Counted from the stretch's first letter, positions 1 through 8,989 are shown. The stretch is DNA of 64,000 bases from Bacteroidaceae bacterium (GCA_017615125.1 JAGAAS010000042.1:31311-95310); one strand, 5' to 3'. Notes: a model not told the origin generated them from the sequence alone. Made by a program: numbers and translations.

Positions 1-2
1 CC

Positions 3-35
3 AATCGTGCCCGCAAGGTAGGCAACGAGATGTAA
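3..35 (+). CDS. Possible 3' end of a CDS cut by the window edge
   Basis: One forward frame is open from the window edge to a TAA at 33-35 and reads NRARKVGNEM. It is followed after about 65 bases by a strong hairpin terminator, which fits the end of a forward gene convergent with recA. Ten residues are too few to identify a family, and an open frame this short can arise by chance. Confidence 0.25.
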   Translation, partial: NRARKVGNEM

Positions 36-48
36 GGCACCCCACTCC

Positions 49-99
49 GCGCTGGATATAAAAATTCGTGCTAAATAGACGAGATTAGCGCTGGATATA
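49..99. repeat. Two direct copies of GCGCTGGATATA
   Basis: The 12-mer GCGCTGGATATA occurs at 49-60 and again at 88-99, each followed by A-rich sequence, between the possible end of an upstream gene and the terminator at 101-139. The function is unknown. Confidence 0.6.
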
Positions 100-100
100 T

Positions 101-139
101 AAAAAGGAAGAGCCTCCTTAACTGGAGGCTCTCCTTTTT
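101..139. terminator. Bidirectional intrinsic terminator
   Basis: A stem of about 15 bp (GGAAGAGCCTCC paired with GGAGGCTCTCC, loop TTAACT) is flanked by A-runs on the left and T-runs on the right. It can therefore end transcripts on both strands. It lies downstream of recA on the minus strand and of whatever gene enters from the left. Confidence 0.85.
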
Positions 140-167
140 CGTTAATTTGACGTGCTTTCTACTTACG

Positions 168-267
168 AAATTTTCCCTTCTCGAAAAAAATTTTTTCTTT
201 CTACATCTCGCGAGATTCTTTCTTCATACGGCGAGATTCTTTCTCGAAAAAGTTTTTTTCCTTTCGG
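168..267 (-). repeat. Dispersed repeat family 1, copy 1
   Basis: Read on the minus strand it contains GAATCTCGCCGTATGAAG (core at 225-239), a second partial core with CTCGCGAG, A/T-rich arms of the GAAAGAAAAAATTTTTT type, and TCGAGAAGGG. It lies directly downstream of the recA stop codon. Six other copies are found in this window (near 18.87, 24.80, 31.33, 39.49, 49.88 and 54.03 kb). Confidence 0.85.
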
Positions 268-279
268 CCTATTAGCGCA

Positions 280-1311
280 TCATTGGTTGTGATGCTCCTT
301 CATGGCTTCCTTGACTTTGGCTTCAATCTCCTCAGCCATCTCGGGATTGTCTTCTATCGCCTTGCGGCAGGCATCGCGCCCTTGGGCAATACGAGCACCG
401 TCATAGCTGTACCAACTTCCCGACTTCTGCAGCACGCCGAACTCCTCGCCGAGTGTCATCAGCTCTCCGCTGCGGCTTATTCCCGTGCCGAACATAATGT
501 CGAACTCTGCCTTGCGGAAGGGAGGAGCCACTTTGTTCTTGACAACCTTCACACGGACTTGATTGCCTATCACGTCGTCGCCGTCCTTTATCTGAGTTAC
601 TCGGCGTATATCGAGGCGTACGCTTGCGTAGAACTTCAGCGCGTTGCCTCCGGTAGTTGTTTCGGGGTTGCCGAACATGACACCGATTTTCTCGCGCAAC
701 TGATTGATAAAGATGCACGTTGTCTTCGTCTTCGACACGGTGGACGTGAGCTTGCGCATAGCCTGCGACATGAGGCGCGCCTGAAGGCCCACTCTGTTGT
801 CACCCATATCACCTTCGATCTCAGCCTTAGGCGTAAGGGCAGCCACAGAGTCGATGACGATGATGTCGATGGCGCTGGAACGGATGAGCTGATCGGCTAT
901 CTCCAGAGCCTGCTCGCCGTTGTCGGGCTGAGCAATAAGCAGGTTGTCGACGTCAACGCCAAGATTTGCTGCATAGAAACGGTCAAAGGCGTGCTCGGCA
1001 TCGATGAAGGCAGCGATGCCGCCCTGCTTCTGAGCCTCAGCCATAGCGTGGATGGCGAGCGTTGTCTTTCCCGACGACTCAGGGCCGTAGATCTCGATGA
1101 TACGTCCCTTCGGATAGCCTCCCACGCCAAGCGCGGCATCGAGGCCGATGGAGCCCGTCGGCACCACATCGATGTCCTGAACGCTATCGTCGCCCATCTT
1201 CATGATGGAGCCCTTTCCAAAGTCCTTCTCTATCTTCGCCATTGCAGCCTGCAAGGCTTTCAGTTTCTCGTTCCCGTTCTGCTCGAGAATCTCTTCGTTT
1301 TTCTTTGCCAT
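280..1311 (-). CDS. recA: Recombinase RecA
   Basis: RecA is the ATP-dependent strand-exchange protein of homologous recombination and the co-protease of the SOS response. At 343 aa it has normal family length. The Walker A motif GPESSGKT lies at residues 76-83, the hydrophobic Walker B strand IDIIVIDS near 148-155, and the DNA-binding loop region with [15 protein letters not shown] follows around 205-220. The C-terminus is acidic ([17 protein letters not shown]), as usual. The gene is divergent from dnaK, and a TATCTTTG box (1351-1358, minus strand) lies about 40 bp upstream of the start. I see no obvious LexA-type box, but Bacteroidetes SOS boxes are poorly defined. Downstream it runs into a repeat element and a terminator. 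A long antisense frame over the same bases is a shadow. Confidence 0.99.
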   Translation of the reverse strand: MAKKNEEILEQNGNEKLKALQAAMAKIEKDFGKGSIMKMGDDSVQDIDVVPTGSIGLDAALGVGGYPKGRIIEIYGPESSGKTTLAIHAMAEAQKQGGIAAFIDAEHAFDRFYAANLGVDVDNLLIAQPDNGEQALEIADQLIRSSAIDIIVIDSVAALTPKAEIEGDMGDNRVGLQARLMSQAMRKLTSTVSKTKTTCIFINQLREKIGVMFGNPETTTGGNALKFYASVRLDIRRVTQIKDGDDVIGNQVRVKVVKNKVAPPFRKAEFDIMFGTGISRSGELMTLGEEFGVLQKSGSWYSYDGARIAQGRDACRKAIEDNPEMAEEIEAKVKEAMKEHHNQ

Positions 1312-1350
1312 ATACCTTATTTAAATTAGATTGTCATGATTAATGTCTGA

Positions 1351-1358
1351 CAAAGATA
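1351..1358 (-). promoter_or_regulatory. -7 box TATCTTTG of recA
   Basis: Exact match to the Bacteroidetes -7 consensus TAnnTTTG on the minus strand, upstream of recA. No well-spaced TTTG -33 box is seen; the nearest is 15 bp away. Confidence 0.6.
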
Positions 1359-1572
1359 CTAAATAAAACGAGACAAAATGCGCTTTTCTGAAAATATTTT
1401 TTCTGCCAAAACGTCGCACATTCTGCCAGCATCCTCTGTCGGCATGTCATCAGCCCGCTCTGACGGAAGGCTGGCACGCGTGTTGCTGCTTAAGACAATG
1501 TCTGCGAGTGTTTCCCCACAGACAAAAGTGTAACATTATTAACAAGAGTACAAACAATAAAATTTTAAGAAT

Positions 1573-3510
1573 ATGGGAAAAATTATCGGTATTGACTTGG
1601 GTACAACCAACTCATGTGTTTCAGTTTTCGAAGGTAACGAACCTGTTGTGATTGCCAACTCAGAAGGCAAGCGCACCACACCTTCCGTAGTAGGATTCGT
1701 CGACGGTGGCGAGCGCAAGGTGGGCGACCCCGCCAAGCGTCAGGCCATCACCAATCCTAAGCGCACCGTCTTCTCCATCAAGCGCTTCATGGGCGAGAAT
1801 TGGGATCAGGTGCAGAAAGAGATAGCTCGTGTTCCTTATCCCGTCGTACGTGGTGACAACAACATGCCGCGCGTTGACATCGACGGACATCTCTACACGC
1901 CACAGGAGATCAGCGCCATGATTCTTCAGAAGATGAAGAAGACTGCCGAGGATTATCTGGGACAGGAAGTGACGGATGCTGTCATCACCGTTCCTGCTTA
2001 CTTCAGCGACAGCCAGCGCCAGGCAACGAAAGAGGCAGGCACGATTGCCGGACTCAACGTCCGTCGTATCGTCAACGAGCCTACGGCTGCTGCCCTCGCC
2101 TATGGTGTCGACAAAGCTAACAAGGACATGAAGATTGCCGTCTTCGACCTCGGTGGCGGAACATTCGATATCTCTATCCTTGAGTTCGGCGGAGGCGTGT
2201 TTGAAGTGCTCAGCACCAATGGCGACACCCATCTGGGCGGCGACGACTTCGACCAGGCTATCATCGACTGGCTGGTACAGGAGTTCAAGAACGACGAGGG
2301 TGCAGACCTCACGGCCGACCCGATGGCTATGCAGCGTCTGAAGGAAGCTGCCGAGAAGGCCAAGATCGAGCTCTCCAGCTCCACAAGCACGGAGATCAAC
2401 CTCCCCTACATCATGCCCGTAGCAGGTGTTCCCCGCCATCTTGTAAAGACTCTCACCCGCGCTAAGTTCGAGAGCCTCTGCCACAACCTCATTCAGGCTT
2501 GTCTCGAGCCTTGCCGCAAGGCTGTTGCCGATGCCAAGATCAGCACGTCCGATATCGACGAGGTAATCCTCGTGGGTGGTTCGAGCCGTATTCCTGCCAT
2601 CCAGCAGCTCGTTGAGAACTTCTTCGGAAAGACTCCTTCAAAGGGCGTCAACCCCGACGAGGTAGTAGCTGTCGGTGCCAGCATCCAGGGCGCCATCCTC
2701 AACCAAGAGGTAGGCCAGGACATCGTTCTTCTCGACGTCACTCCTCTTTCGATGGGTATCGAGACACTGGGCGGTGTGATGACAAAGCTTATCGATGCCA
2801 ACTCCACGATTCCTCTCAAGAAGAGCCAGATCTTCTCAACTGCTGCTGACAACCAGACGGAAGTTACCATCCACGTCCTTCAGGGCGAGCGCCCGATGGC
2901 TTCGCAGAACAAGTCGATCGGTCAGTTCAACCTTACGGGCATTGCTCCCGCACGCCGCGGTATTCCTCAGATTGAAGTAACCTTCGACATCGATGCCAAC
3001 GGCATTCTGAAAGTCAGCGCCAAAGATAAGGCTACCGGCAAGGAACAGGCTATCCGCATCGAGGCAAGCTCGGGCCTTAGCAAGGAAGAGATTGAGCGCA
3101 TGAAGGCTGAAGCACAAGCCAACGCTGCTGCTGATGCCAAGGAGCGCGAACGCGTTGACAAGCTGAATCAGGCCGACAGCATCATCTTCTCCACTGAACA
3201 GCAGCTGAGCGAACTTGGCGACAAGATTCCAGCTGGCAAGAAAGCTCCTATCGAGGCTGCTCTGCAGAAACTGAAAGATGCGCACAAGGCTCAGGACATC
3301 GCTGCCTGCGAAGCTGCCGAGAAAGAGCTTGAGACTGCTTTCCAGACTGCCAGCGCCGAGATGTATGCCCAGAGCGGTGCTCAGCAAGGCCCGCAAGGAG
3401 GCGCCGACTACAGCCAGTATACGGGAGGCCAGAACGGCGGATCACAGCAGGACAACGCCGGAAAGCAGGATGAGAACATCCAAGACGCCGACTTCGAGGA
3501 GGTCAAGTAA
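1573..3510 (+). CDS. dnaK: Chaperone DnaK (Hsp70)
   Basis: DnaK is the cytoplasmic Hsp70 chaperone that refolds client proteins in an ATP cycle with DnaJ and GrpE. The 645-aa length is normal. The N-terminal phosphate loop [11 protein letters not shown], the second phosphate motif [11 protein letters not shown] and the adenosine motif LVGGSSRIP define the ATPase domain (about 1-380). The substrate-binding beta domain starts near [18 protein letters not shown] helical lid and a Gly/Gln-rich tail ending in DADFEEVK follow. The start at 1573 is the only one that keeps the intact N-terminus. No CIRCE element and no clear TAnnTTTG box are visible upstream, so the heat-shock control is not apparent. 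No dnaJ or grpE is adjacent. A strong terminator follows. Confidence 0.99.
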   Translation: MGKIIGIDLGTTNSCVSVFEGNEPVVIANSEGKRTTPSVVGFVDGGERKVGDPAKRQAITNPKRTVFSIKRFMGENWDQVQKEIARVPYPVVRGDNNMPRVDIDGHLYTPQEISAMILQKMKKTAEDYLGQEVTDAVITVPAYFSDSQRQATKEAGTIAGLNVRRIVNEPTAAALAYGVDKANKDMKIAVFDLGGGTFDISILEFGGGVFEVLSTNGDTHLGGDDFDQAIIDWLVQEFKNDEGADLTADPMAMQRLKEAAEKAKIELSSSTSTEINLPYIMPVAGVPRHLVKTLTRAKFESLCHNLIQACLEPCRKAVADAKISTSDIDEVILVGGSSRIPAIQQLVENFFGKTPSKGVNPDEVVAVGASIQGAILNQEVGQDIVLLDVTPLSMGIETLGGVMTKLIDANSTIPLKKSQIFSTAADNQTEVTIHVLQGERPMASQNKSIGQFNLTGIAPARRGIPQIEVTFDIDANGILKVSAKDKATGKEQAIRIEASSGLSKEEIERMKAEAQANAAADAKERERVDKLNQADSIIFSTEQQLSELGDKIPAGKKAPIEAALQKLKDAHKAQDIAACEAAEKELETAFQTASAEMYAQSGAQQGPQGGADYSQYTGGQNGGSQQDNAGKQDENIQDADFEEVK

Positions 3511-3544
3511 GCGAAAACGAATCCGACAGATAGTCGGAAATAAT

Positions 3545-3592
3545 AAAAAAGGAAAGCGGTGCAATTTATTAGTTGCACCGCTTCTTTTTTCC
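3545..3592. terminator. Bidirectional intrinsic terminator after dnaK
   Basis: AAGCGGTGCAA and TTGCACCGCTT form an 11-bp stem with a short A/T loop, with A-runs on the left and T-runs on the right. It lies between the convergent dnaK and the flavin-reductase-like gene and probably serves both. Confidence 0.9.
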
Positions 3593-3609
3593 TCTTTTGT
3601 TTTTTGGCT

Positions 3610-4200
3610 CTACCGTTTCCAGGCGTTGACGACCTCTCCGATATACATCGTATGGATGCCTGCAGGGAAGTTGCTGTACATATTCTTTGGTACGTCACTC
3701 CTGTATCCCTTTGGGTCGAAAGGAGCTGCATACATCGTCCTGCACTCTATCACCATCGAAGCTTCCGTATAGTAAGGCGTGCCATTAGGCGTAAAGGCGG
3801 TATGCAAACCAAGCGCCTTTGCCTTGTCTCCGTCCCTTCCACTTTTCCTTCCCATGTAGTTCAAAACGTTTCCGTTCTCTTTGTCAAACGACATCACGGT
3901 AAAGTATTCCGCTTCGTCCATAAACTTCTTCGTATAGCGCGTCTCAGCTACATATACCGTCAGAGCCGTCTTACCCCACAAGGTTCCTATTCCGCCCCAT
4001 CCGATAGTCATAGCATTACTCTTATCTTCATTTCCCGCTGCCAACAGTTGCGCGTCACGGAACCATTGGAAGCCGTTGCTCTCAAATTCTTCCACTACGT
4101 TGAACGCCTGAAATCCCAGCTCTTCCTGTGCAAACATGCTGCCAGAAATCAACAACAGCATACCAGCCAAAACAATCCTACAGATACCTTTATTATTCAT
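3610..4200 (-). CDS. Secreted flavin-reductase-like (flavoredoxin fold) protein
   Basis: The protein starts with a signal peptide (MNNKGICRIVLAGMLLL, then a SMFAQ cleavage region). About 150 residues of the flavin reductase-like split-barrel family follow: SNAMTIGWGGIGTLW resembles the FMN-binding core, and YVAETRYTKKF is the next conserved strand. These proteins bind FMN and pass electrons to varied acceptors; the substrate here is unknown, and export to the periplasm is unusual for the family. A longer open frame begins at 4329, but a TATCTTTG box lies at 4221-4228, so that start would be upstream of the promoter. I chose ATG 4200; ATG 4206 is also possible. The preceding AAGGA serves as ribosome-binding site. 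It is convergent with dnaK. Confidence 0.8.
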   Translation of the reverse strand: MNNKGICRIVLAGMLLLISGSMFAQEELGFQAFNVVEEFESNGFQWFRDAQLLAAGNEDKSNAMTIGWGGIGTLWGKTALTVYVAETRYTKKFMDEAEYFTVMSFDKENGNVLNYMGRKSGRDGDKAKALGLHTAFTPNGTPYYTEASMVIECRTMYAAPFDPKGYRSDVPKNMYSNFPAGIHTMYIGEVVNAWKR

Positions 4201-4220
4201 AATCATTATTCCTTTTGCGG

Positions 4221-4228
4221 CAAAGATA
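4221..4228 (-). promoter_or_regulatory. -7 box TATCTTTG
   Basis: Exact TAnnTTTG match about 20 bp upstream of the chosen start of the flavin-reductase-like gene. It argues against the longer upstream start at 4329. Confidence 0.6.
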
Positions 4229-4345
4229 CGACAAAAAGAATACAAATGCAGTTTTGAAACTGAAAAACGACTTTTTTCCCTTGTTCCTCTTTTTATAGGC
4301 AAACCATAACTCTTCTTCACAACTCGCAATAATCATAAACTAGAA

Positions 4346-4373
4346 AATCCCTCCGACTTTAAGCCGAAGGGAT
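4346..4373 (-). terminator. Intrinsic terminator of the BACON/dockerin gene
   Basis: AATCCCTTCGGC and GTCGGAGGGATT (minus strand) pair with one mismatch around a short loop, followed by a T-rich stretch. It lies downstream of the stop codon at 4450. Confidence 0.75.
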
Positions 4374-4449
4374 TCTCTTTTCTTTCCCGATTCTGCATCG
4401 TTGATTCCTCAAGCGGCATTGCCGCTGATTCAACAGACGCAAAGGCGGT

Positions 4450-7311
4450 TTATTGTCCCAGAATGATGCTTACCAGAGCTGTGACGTCGGCCACATCTAC
4501 TGCGCCTTCCGCATCCTCGTTCACGTTGGCAGCAGCATTTACTGGCATATTGCCAAGAATCATGCTTACCAGCATAGTTACATCAGCCACATCCACACTT
4601 CCATCACCATTCACGTCACCCTTCTTGGCTGTATTCTCAACAAGTTGATAGAGATAAACTGGCGACTGGGAAGCACTAGCATAACAAGAGAAGAGAGAGC
4701 TGCCGCTATTGTATTGCATTACATTGCGAGTGTTCGCTCCCTGTGCAGTGACGGTTGCTGCACCAGTTTCTTCGTCAATCTCAATAGTCCAAACGCCGTT
4801 ATCATCATTTTCTATCTGAGTTCTTAAATAGTTGCTACTACTACTTGCTGCATACAGATAGCCACGATAACCTACGTCGTAAATTGTGAATTGATTGTCT
4901 GTACCTTCAATGACAAACTCAAACTCATTTGAAACAGTAAGAGTGCCATTCTCATCAACACTAGCTTCAACGACACCACGGTTATTATCTCTCTGCGCAC
5001 CAATCACATTAACAACGCTGTCTACTGGGGCAGCAGCAATAACATAACGACTTCCAGATTCAACAGTTTTGGCAAGCTTATAAGTTTTCATTGTGATAAA
5101 CCTTTCTTGCTTAACAGTAATTTCTTTTGTTATTTCGCCACATGTCAATGTAATTATAGCTGTACGCTCATCACCTGTATTTGCTGATGTAGTAAAGGTA
5201 ACCTCGTCTGTTCCTACAGTAATATTAGTAATCCAACTTGCAGAACACTCTGCATTCACAGAAGTTGCATCCAAAGGATAGATTAACCTGTAGACAATCT
5301 CCCCTGATGTAGCATCAGATGCAAGCGTTACATCAGAAGCAATAATTTCTGTAGTAGCCTCAGAAATAGTTATTGGCCCCACACCAATGTTAGAGCCTTT
5401 GGTGAAGTACAGACGAACATAGCGATCGTTGGATGCAAAGGTTTCTGTGGTTTCAAGGTTGACGATAGTATTCATAGCGCCACTGATGACCAAATCTTCA
5501 ACATCAGTAAAAGCCACGCCGTCAGCAGAGCTTTGAACCGTAATTGTCGATGAATTACCCCCCCCTATCATTTTCACTCCTACAGATACTCTACCAGGTT
5601 GACTATTAGTTTTCACCTGTATATAATCACCCGTATCATCTAATTTTATCATATACGGAGAATGACTAGTATAGTCTGAACCCAGTCCATTTGTTATAAT
5701 GCCACCTAAAACTTTAAAATCAGCACTTGTTCCCCCTTCCCAATTAAAAGGCAATGTTGCGAAATCGGCGATGTAGTGTTTCTGTGTCACAGTCACAGTT
5801 TTGTTTTCTTCCGCTCCTTCATAAGAAAGTGTAATGATAGCCGTGCGGTCGGTAGAGGTCGTATTATCAGCGATAGTGAATTTGACAGTATCTGTTTTCA
5901 CCACGAAATTCGAAATCCAATTTGCATCAGTAGATGCTTCTATCGTCGTTCCTTCCACATTATGTTCAACCATATAATTAATATAGCCAGAAGCAGCATT
6001 CCAATCTAATGTGAATTGATCTTTGTTTACAACTATAACTGGTTTCTCATTCTTCACCACTTCTACATCGGTAGGATTGGCAATCTGAGTATCGTTATAA
6101 CAACCAATATTACCTGTTAAAGAAAGTTCATCGCCGACAGTATACTCCACATCCCCTGGTATACTACGCACCACGATAGATTTGTTATCCTGAGCAATAG
6201 TAGTATTAACTCCACTAATACTCTTTACTTCTGCATTATTAATTCTCACAAGCCAGCCCTGTTTATCACTTTCTAACACCTCTGCAATTGTCATCTCTTC
6301 CGGTTCAATGGAATTATTTTGCGACACCACTTCAACAACGAAAGGATCTTTTATTTCTAGCAACCCTTTATAATTCGTCAACGTGCCTCTTATCTTTATT
6401 TTGTCTCCTACAGTAAGAATAATTCCAAAGACACAAATAGCTGCTTCACTATCCTGAATATATGCCGTCGTTTCAACAGAGCTAGTCACAACACCTTGGG
6501 TATAGACATCGCCCGTTTCTTGTTCGCGAACATCAGCGATGCTCTTCAGCTGAAGAATAGTATAGGATGCAGCTGCCACATTGCTAAATCCCCCTGAAGC
6601 GCCATAGGCAATAGCCTTTACTGTTGTCGTTTCGGACACAGTAAAAGCACCAGTATATAGTGTGCTTTCGTTAGTGGGATCTGTGCCATCTAGAGTATAA
6701 TAAATTGAGGCGCCCTCAGTTTCGCAGATTATGGAAACACTCTGAGGCCCTGCATAGATTCCAGTAGCCAAATCGAATGTTGGCATTGCCACAGAAGGAA
6801 CTGCACTTTTCTCCCAAGTGACTTTCACTTCCGTCAGATACATAGCACCAGAATTAGAACGAAAACCTATAAAAGCATAATCTTCATCTACCTCAAGTTC
6901 GGTGTTTGTACCTTTTTTAATAGTACCCAGTAATGTACCCTGATTTTCATCATACAAATCAGTTGCAGCAGTATACGCACTATTTTTACCATACACATTT
7001 AAGGTACGGCCATCTGCAGTTTCTGCATTCCACGTTACAACAATTTTGGTAACCTTTCCGCCAGATACGGTTGAGACAACTCCTGAATTGGAGTTACTGG
7101 ATCGTAATTGAATTGATTCTTTTCCACCTGCACTTTGCCCAGCATATACCGCATCCGAGTTGGATTTTTTGCCTTGCCATTCAACATAATTAGTTCCTGT
7201 AATACCAGTAAGGGACTGATTTAGCTCGTCAGTAACTTCTTCGCCCCACACACTACCGCATACTAGCAGGAGGGCGACTGCCAGCAGGGATTTTAGTAAG
7301 TTTTTTTTCAT
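4450..7311 (-). CDS. Large secreted BACON/chitobiase-C/dockerin-like surface protein
   Basis: This 953-aa protein has a signal peptide (residues 1-23). The domains read in order: a beta-rich region (24-165) with WQGKKS; a chitobiase/hexosaminidase C-terminal-type Ig domain at about 176-252 (IYYTLDGTDPT, VKAIAYG); an OB-fold/DUF5689-like region at about 255-425 (QGVVTSS, AYIQDSEAAICVF, VGDKIKIRGTL); a BACON-type Ig domain at 425-512; a second jelly-roll-like region (515-650); a second BACON domain at 655-737 (CSASWITNI, RTAIITLTCGE); and a C-terminal dockerin type I pair at 897-953 with Ca-loops DVNGDGSVDVAD and NVNEDAEGAVDVAD. No catalytic domain is recognised, so it is probably a surface binding or scaffold-docked protein. 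It stands alone, with a TACCTTTG box at 7383-7390 and a terminator at 4346-4373. The substrate cannot be named. Confidence 0.85.
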   Translation of the reverse strand: MKKNLLKSLLAVALLLVCGSVWGEEVTDELNQSLTGITGTNYVEWQGKKSNSDAVYAGQSAGGKESIQLRSSNSNSGVVSTVSGGKVTKIVVTWNAETADGRTLNVYGKNSAYTAATDLYDENQGTLLGTIKKGTNTELEVDEDYAFIGFRSNSGAMYLTEVKVTWEKSAVPSVAMPTFDLATGIYAGPQSVSIICETEGASIYYTLDGTDPTNESTLYTGAFTVSETTTVKAIAYGASGGFSNVAAASYTILQLKSIADVREQETGDVYTQGVVTSSVETTAYIQDSEAAICVFGIILTVGDKIKIRGTLTNYKGLLEIKDPFVVEVVSQNNSIEPEEMTIAEVLESDKQGWLVRINNAEVKSISGVNTTIAQDNKSIVVRSIPGDVEYTVGDELSLTGNIGCYNDTQIANPTDVEVVKNEKPVIVVNKDQFTLDWNAASGYINYMVEHNVEGTTIEASTDANWISNFVVKTDTVKFTIADNTTSTDRTAIITLSYEGAEENKTVTVTQKHYIADFATLPFNWEGGTSADFKVLGGIITNGLGSDYTSHSPYMIKLDDTGDYIQVKTNSQPGRVSVGVKMIGGGNSSTITVQSSADGVAFTDVEDLVISGAMNTIVNLETTETFASNDRYVRLYFTKGSNIGVGPITISEATTEIIASDVTLASDATSGEIVYRLIYPLDATSVNAECSASWITNITVGTDEVTFTTSANTGDERTAIITLTCGEITKEITVKQERFITMKTYKLAKTVESGSRYVIAAAPVDSVVNVIGAQRDNNRGVVEASVDENGTLTVSNEFEFVIEGTDNQFTIYDVGYRGYLYAASSSSNYLRTQIENDDNGVWTIEIDEETGAATVTAQGANTRNVMQYNSGSSLFSCYASASQSPVYLYQLVENTAKKGDVNGDGSVDVADVTMLVSMILGNMPVNAAANVNEDAEGAVDVADVTALVSIILGQ

Positions 7312-7382
7312 TTTGGTTTGAGTTATTAGATTTATTTTGGTTTGATTTTCTACTGTTCGAAATGGATGGCGGAAAAACGGGG

Positions 7383-7390
7383 CAAAGGTA
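7383..7390 (-). promoter_or_regulatory. -7 box TACCTTTG
   Basis: TAnnTTTG match on the minus strand, 72 bp upstream of the BACON/dockerin gene; no paired -33 box is seen. Confidence 0.55.
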
Positions 7391-7684
7391 GTTTTTTTCT
7401 ATGAAAAAAGGAGCGCTGAATAGTGCCTTTTTTTTGCACGGAAAATGTTAAAAAAAGAGGGCTTTATCCTAGTGCCCTTCTCGGCTATACTTCTCACTTT
7501 GGAAAGATTATCAGATTATCAGATCATCGGGATATCAAAGAATCGGACGAAAGGGCAACTGTTTCTGATTTCGGAAAATCACAGAAGTTTCGGGAAAGCC
7601 TAGGGGCGAGAGGATGTTTCTCATGTTTCGATGGAAGTCTTCCTTTTTGCGAAGGTTCGTGAGAGAGTTTGGCCTTAACAAAAG
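7391..7684. other. Intergenic, no gene supported
   Basis: Apart from A/T runs and two short direct ATTATCAG repeats near 7507-7522, I see no supported gene. A 79-codon frame at 7423-7662 has no ribosome-binding site, no family features and Cys/Phe-rich composition, and is taken as chance. Confidence 0.5.
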
Positions 7685-7720
7685 AAAGAATCAGCACATC
7701 CTTTGACGTGCTGATTCTTA
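7685..7720 (-). terminator. Terminator downstream of tRNA-Met
   Basis: AGAATCAGCAC and GTGCTGATTCT form an 11-bp stem directly after the 3' end of the tRNA on the minus strand; T-rich sequence follows. Confidence 0.8.
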
Positions 7721-7726
7721 GTGGAG

Positions 7727-7800
7727 TAGCGGGACTCAGGATTGAACTGAGGACCTCATGATTATGAATCATGCGCTCTAACCAGCTGAGCTATCCCGCC
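7727..7800 (-). tRNA. tRNA-Met (anticodon CAT)
   Basis: The minus strand folds into a full 74-nt cloverleaf: acceptor GGCGGGA with TCCCGCT, D-arm AGCTCAGCTGGTTAGAGC, anticodon arm CATGA-TTCATAA-TCATG and T-arm around GTTCAATCC. The anticodon is CAT. The first acceptor pair is G-U rather than the mispair of an initiator, and three G-C pairs ahead of the anticodon loop are absent, so it is an elongator-type Met tRNA. A lysidine-modified Ile2 tRNA cannot be excluded. No 3' CCA is encoded. Confidence 0.93.
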
Positions 7801-7898
7801 AACGTTTTGCATAAATGCGCGGCAAAAGTAGTGCGTTTTTTTGAACCGTGCAACTTTTTCCGTTTTTTTTTGAAAAATCGAAAAAAACCTGCCGCGAG

Positions 7899-7930
7899 TT
7901 TGCTTTTATGAAACAAAAAGAATACCTTTG
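7899..7930 (+). promoter_or_regulatory. Bacteroidetes promoter (TTTG-N20-TACCTTTG)
   Basis: The -33 box TTTG (7899-7902) and -7 box TACCTTTG (7923-7930) are separated by 20 bp, about 50 bp upstream of the START-like gene. Confidence 0.8.
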
Positions 7931-7980
7931 CGAAAAATGACGAGAAATCGTCTGACTTTATACTTGAAAAGCACCCTATC

Positions 7981-8361
7981 ATGGAAAAAGTACATTTCGA
8001 TGTTCCTCTCAACAGCAACTCCCGCGAGGTTATCTGGAGCGCAGTAGGCACCGTCGAGGGCATGAGCGCCTGGCTTGCCGACAGCATCGTCGAAGAAGAA
8101 GACGGCATCTTAACGTTCACCTGGGGCAAGCACGAGTCGCGCCGGGCTGAGCTCGTGTCGCGCCGGCTGAAGCACTACGTGCGCTACCATTGGCTTGATG
8201 ACAACCCCAAGACGTACTTCGAGCTGCGCATCAACCAAAGCGAGCTCACGCACAACTATTCGCTGGAGATTACCGAAGTGAGCTCCGAGGACGACGCCGA
8301 AGGGCTGCAGCAGCTCTGGGAAGCCTACACCGAGAAGCTGCACCGCACGACGGGCATTTAG
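7981..8361 (+). CDS. START-like domain protein (SRPBCC/AHSA1-like)
   Basis: The 126-aa protein starts MEKVHFDVPLNSNSREVIW and has the alternation typical of the small START/SRPBCC fold. The first helix region is GTVEGMSAWLADSI, followed by strands ILTFTWG, RRAELVSRRL and KTYFELRI, and a long C-terminal helix LQQLWEAYTEKLHRTT. Proteins of this group are common in Bacteroidetes; the fold makes a hydrophobic pocket, but the ligand is unknown. It has no signal peptide and is likely cytoplasmic. It is a single-gene unit with a good promoter (7899-7930) and a terminator (8424-8458). Confidence 0.85.
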   Translation: MEKVHFDVPLNSNSREVIWSAVGTVEGMSAWLADSIVEEEDGILTFTWGKHESRRAELVSRRLKHYVRYHWLDDNPKTYFELRINQSELTHNYSLEITEVSSEDDAEGLQQLWEAYTEKLHRTTGI

Positions 8362-8423
8362 GAAGCAGCCCGGGAAGAGGAAAGATACACAACGTTTCCA
8401 CAAAGCCAGAATACAGGTACAAA

Positions 8424-8458
8424 GGGGACGTGTCGGCACAGACACGCCCCCTTCTTTT
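8424..8458 (+). terminator. Intrinsic terminator
   Basis: GGGGACGTGTC and GACACGCCCCC form an 11-bp stem with a six-base loop, followed by TTCTTTT, 60 bp after the START-like gene. Confidence 0.88.
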
Positions 8459-8615
8459 ATGCCTACTTGGTACCTTGCCAAGCTGAGACAAGGTAGCGGC
8501 ATCCTCAATGAATCGGCAACATTTCCCCTTCCCCGCTCCTACTCCGACAAAACCCACAACACGCTTCGCCCGCTCTTTCGTCCGATTCTCACGCTTCGTC
8601 ATCCGTTTCTTTTTC

Positions 8616-8705
8616 AGCGGGGGTCTATCAACGCGTTGTCACACGTCTATCAACGCGTTGGTAGACCTCGATCAACGCGTTGATAGACCCCAAAAGTCAA
8701 AGGAA
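8616..8705 (+). repeat. Dispersed repeat family 2, copy 1: three TCAACGCGTTGA sites at 22-bp spacing
   Basis: Three near-identical palindromic 12-mers lie at 8628-8639, 8650-8661 and 8672-8683, that is exactly 22 bp apart. The whole element is bounded by inverted GGGGTCTATCAACG and CGTTGATAGACCCC. It aligns over about 100 bp with the reverse complement of 26441-26545, including the flanks TTTTTCA and AAGTCAAA. No gene covers it. Confidence 0.85.
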
Positions 8706-8875
8706 AACGTCAGCATGCAAAAGAATATCAGCACAAATGCCGTCCCAAACGAAACGCAAAAAAGCGGAGCCTCTTTTCTGCACAAACAAACAAAAACAGA
8801 AAGGAGTGAAAATCAACCTATTTGTTCACAGAACAGCACTTTTTGCAACATTTTCGTAAAAAAAAGCCGATAATG

Positions 8876-8906
8876 TTTGCATTTCGAAAAAACATGTCTA
8901 CCTTTG
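8876..8906 (+). promoter_or_regulatory. Promoter of the asnB leader and operon (TTTG-N19-TACCTTTG)
   Basis: TTTG at 8876-8879 and TACCTTTG at 8899-8906 with a 19-bp spacer match the Bacteroidetes consensus. The predicted start of transcription near 8913 gives a leader of about 310 nt before asnB, containing the small reading frame 8990-9115 and the terminator 9165-9203. Confidence 0.82.
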
Positions 8907-8989
8907 CACTCGGAAAAACAAGGCCGTTTTCGCCTGCATGACTGCGGCAAAAAGACTTTGTTTTCACCGCCCAACAAACAAGGAAGAAT

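Noticed and set aside
283-1329. Long forward open frame opposite recA (348 codons)
   Set aside because: It mirrors recA base for base, has no protein family features and starts without a ribosome-binding site; recA motifs on the other strand are unambiguous.
1380-1572. CIRCE or other heat-shock operator upstream of dnaK
   Set aside because: No TTAGCACTC/GAGTGCTAA inverted repeat is present; nothing else operator-like stands out.
7423-7662. 79-codon frame between the dockerin gene and tRNA-Met
   Set aside because: No ribosome-binding site, low-complexity Cys/Phe-rich translation, and an intergenic base pattern.
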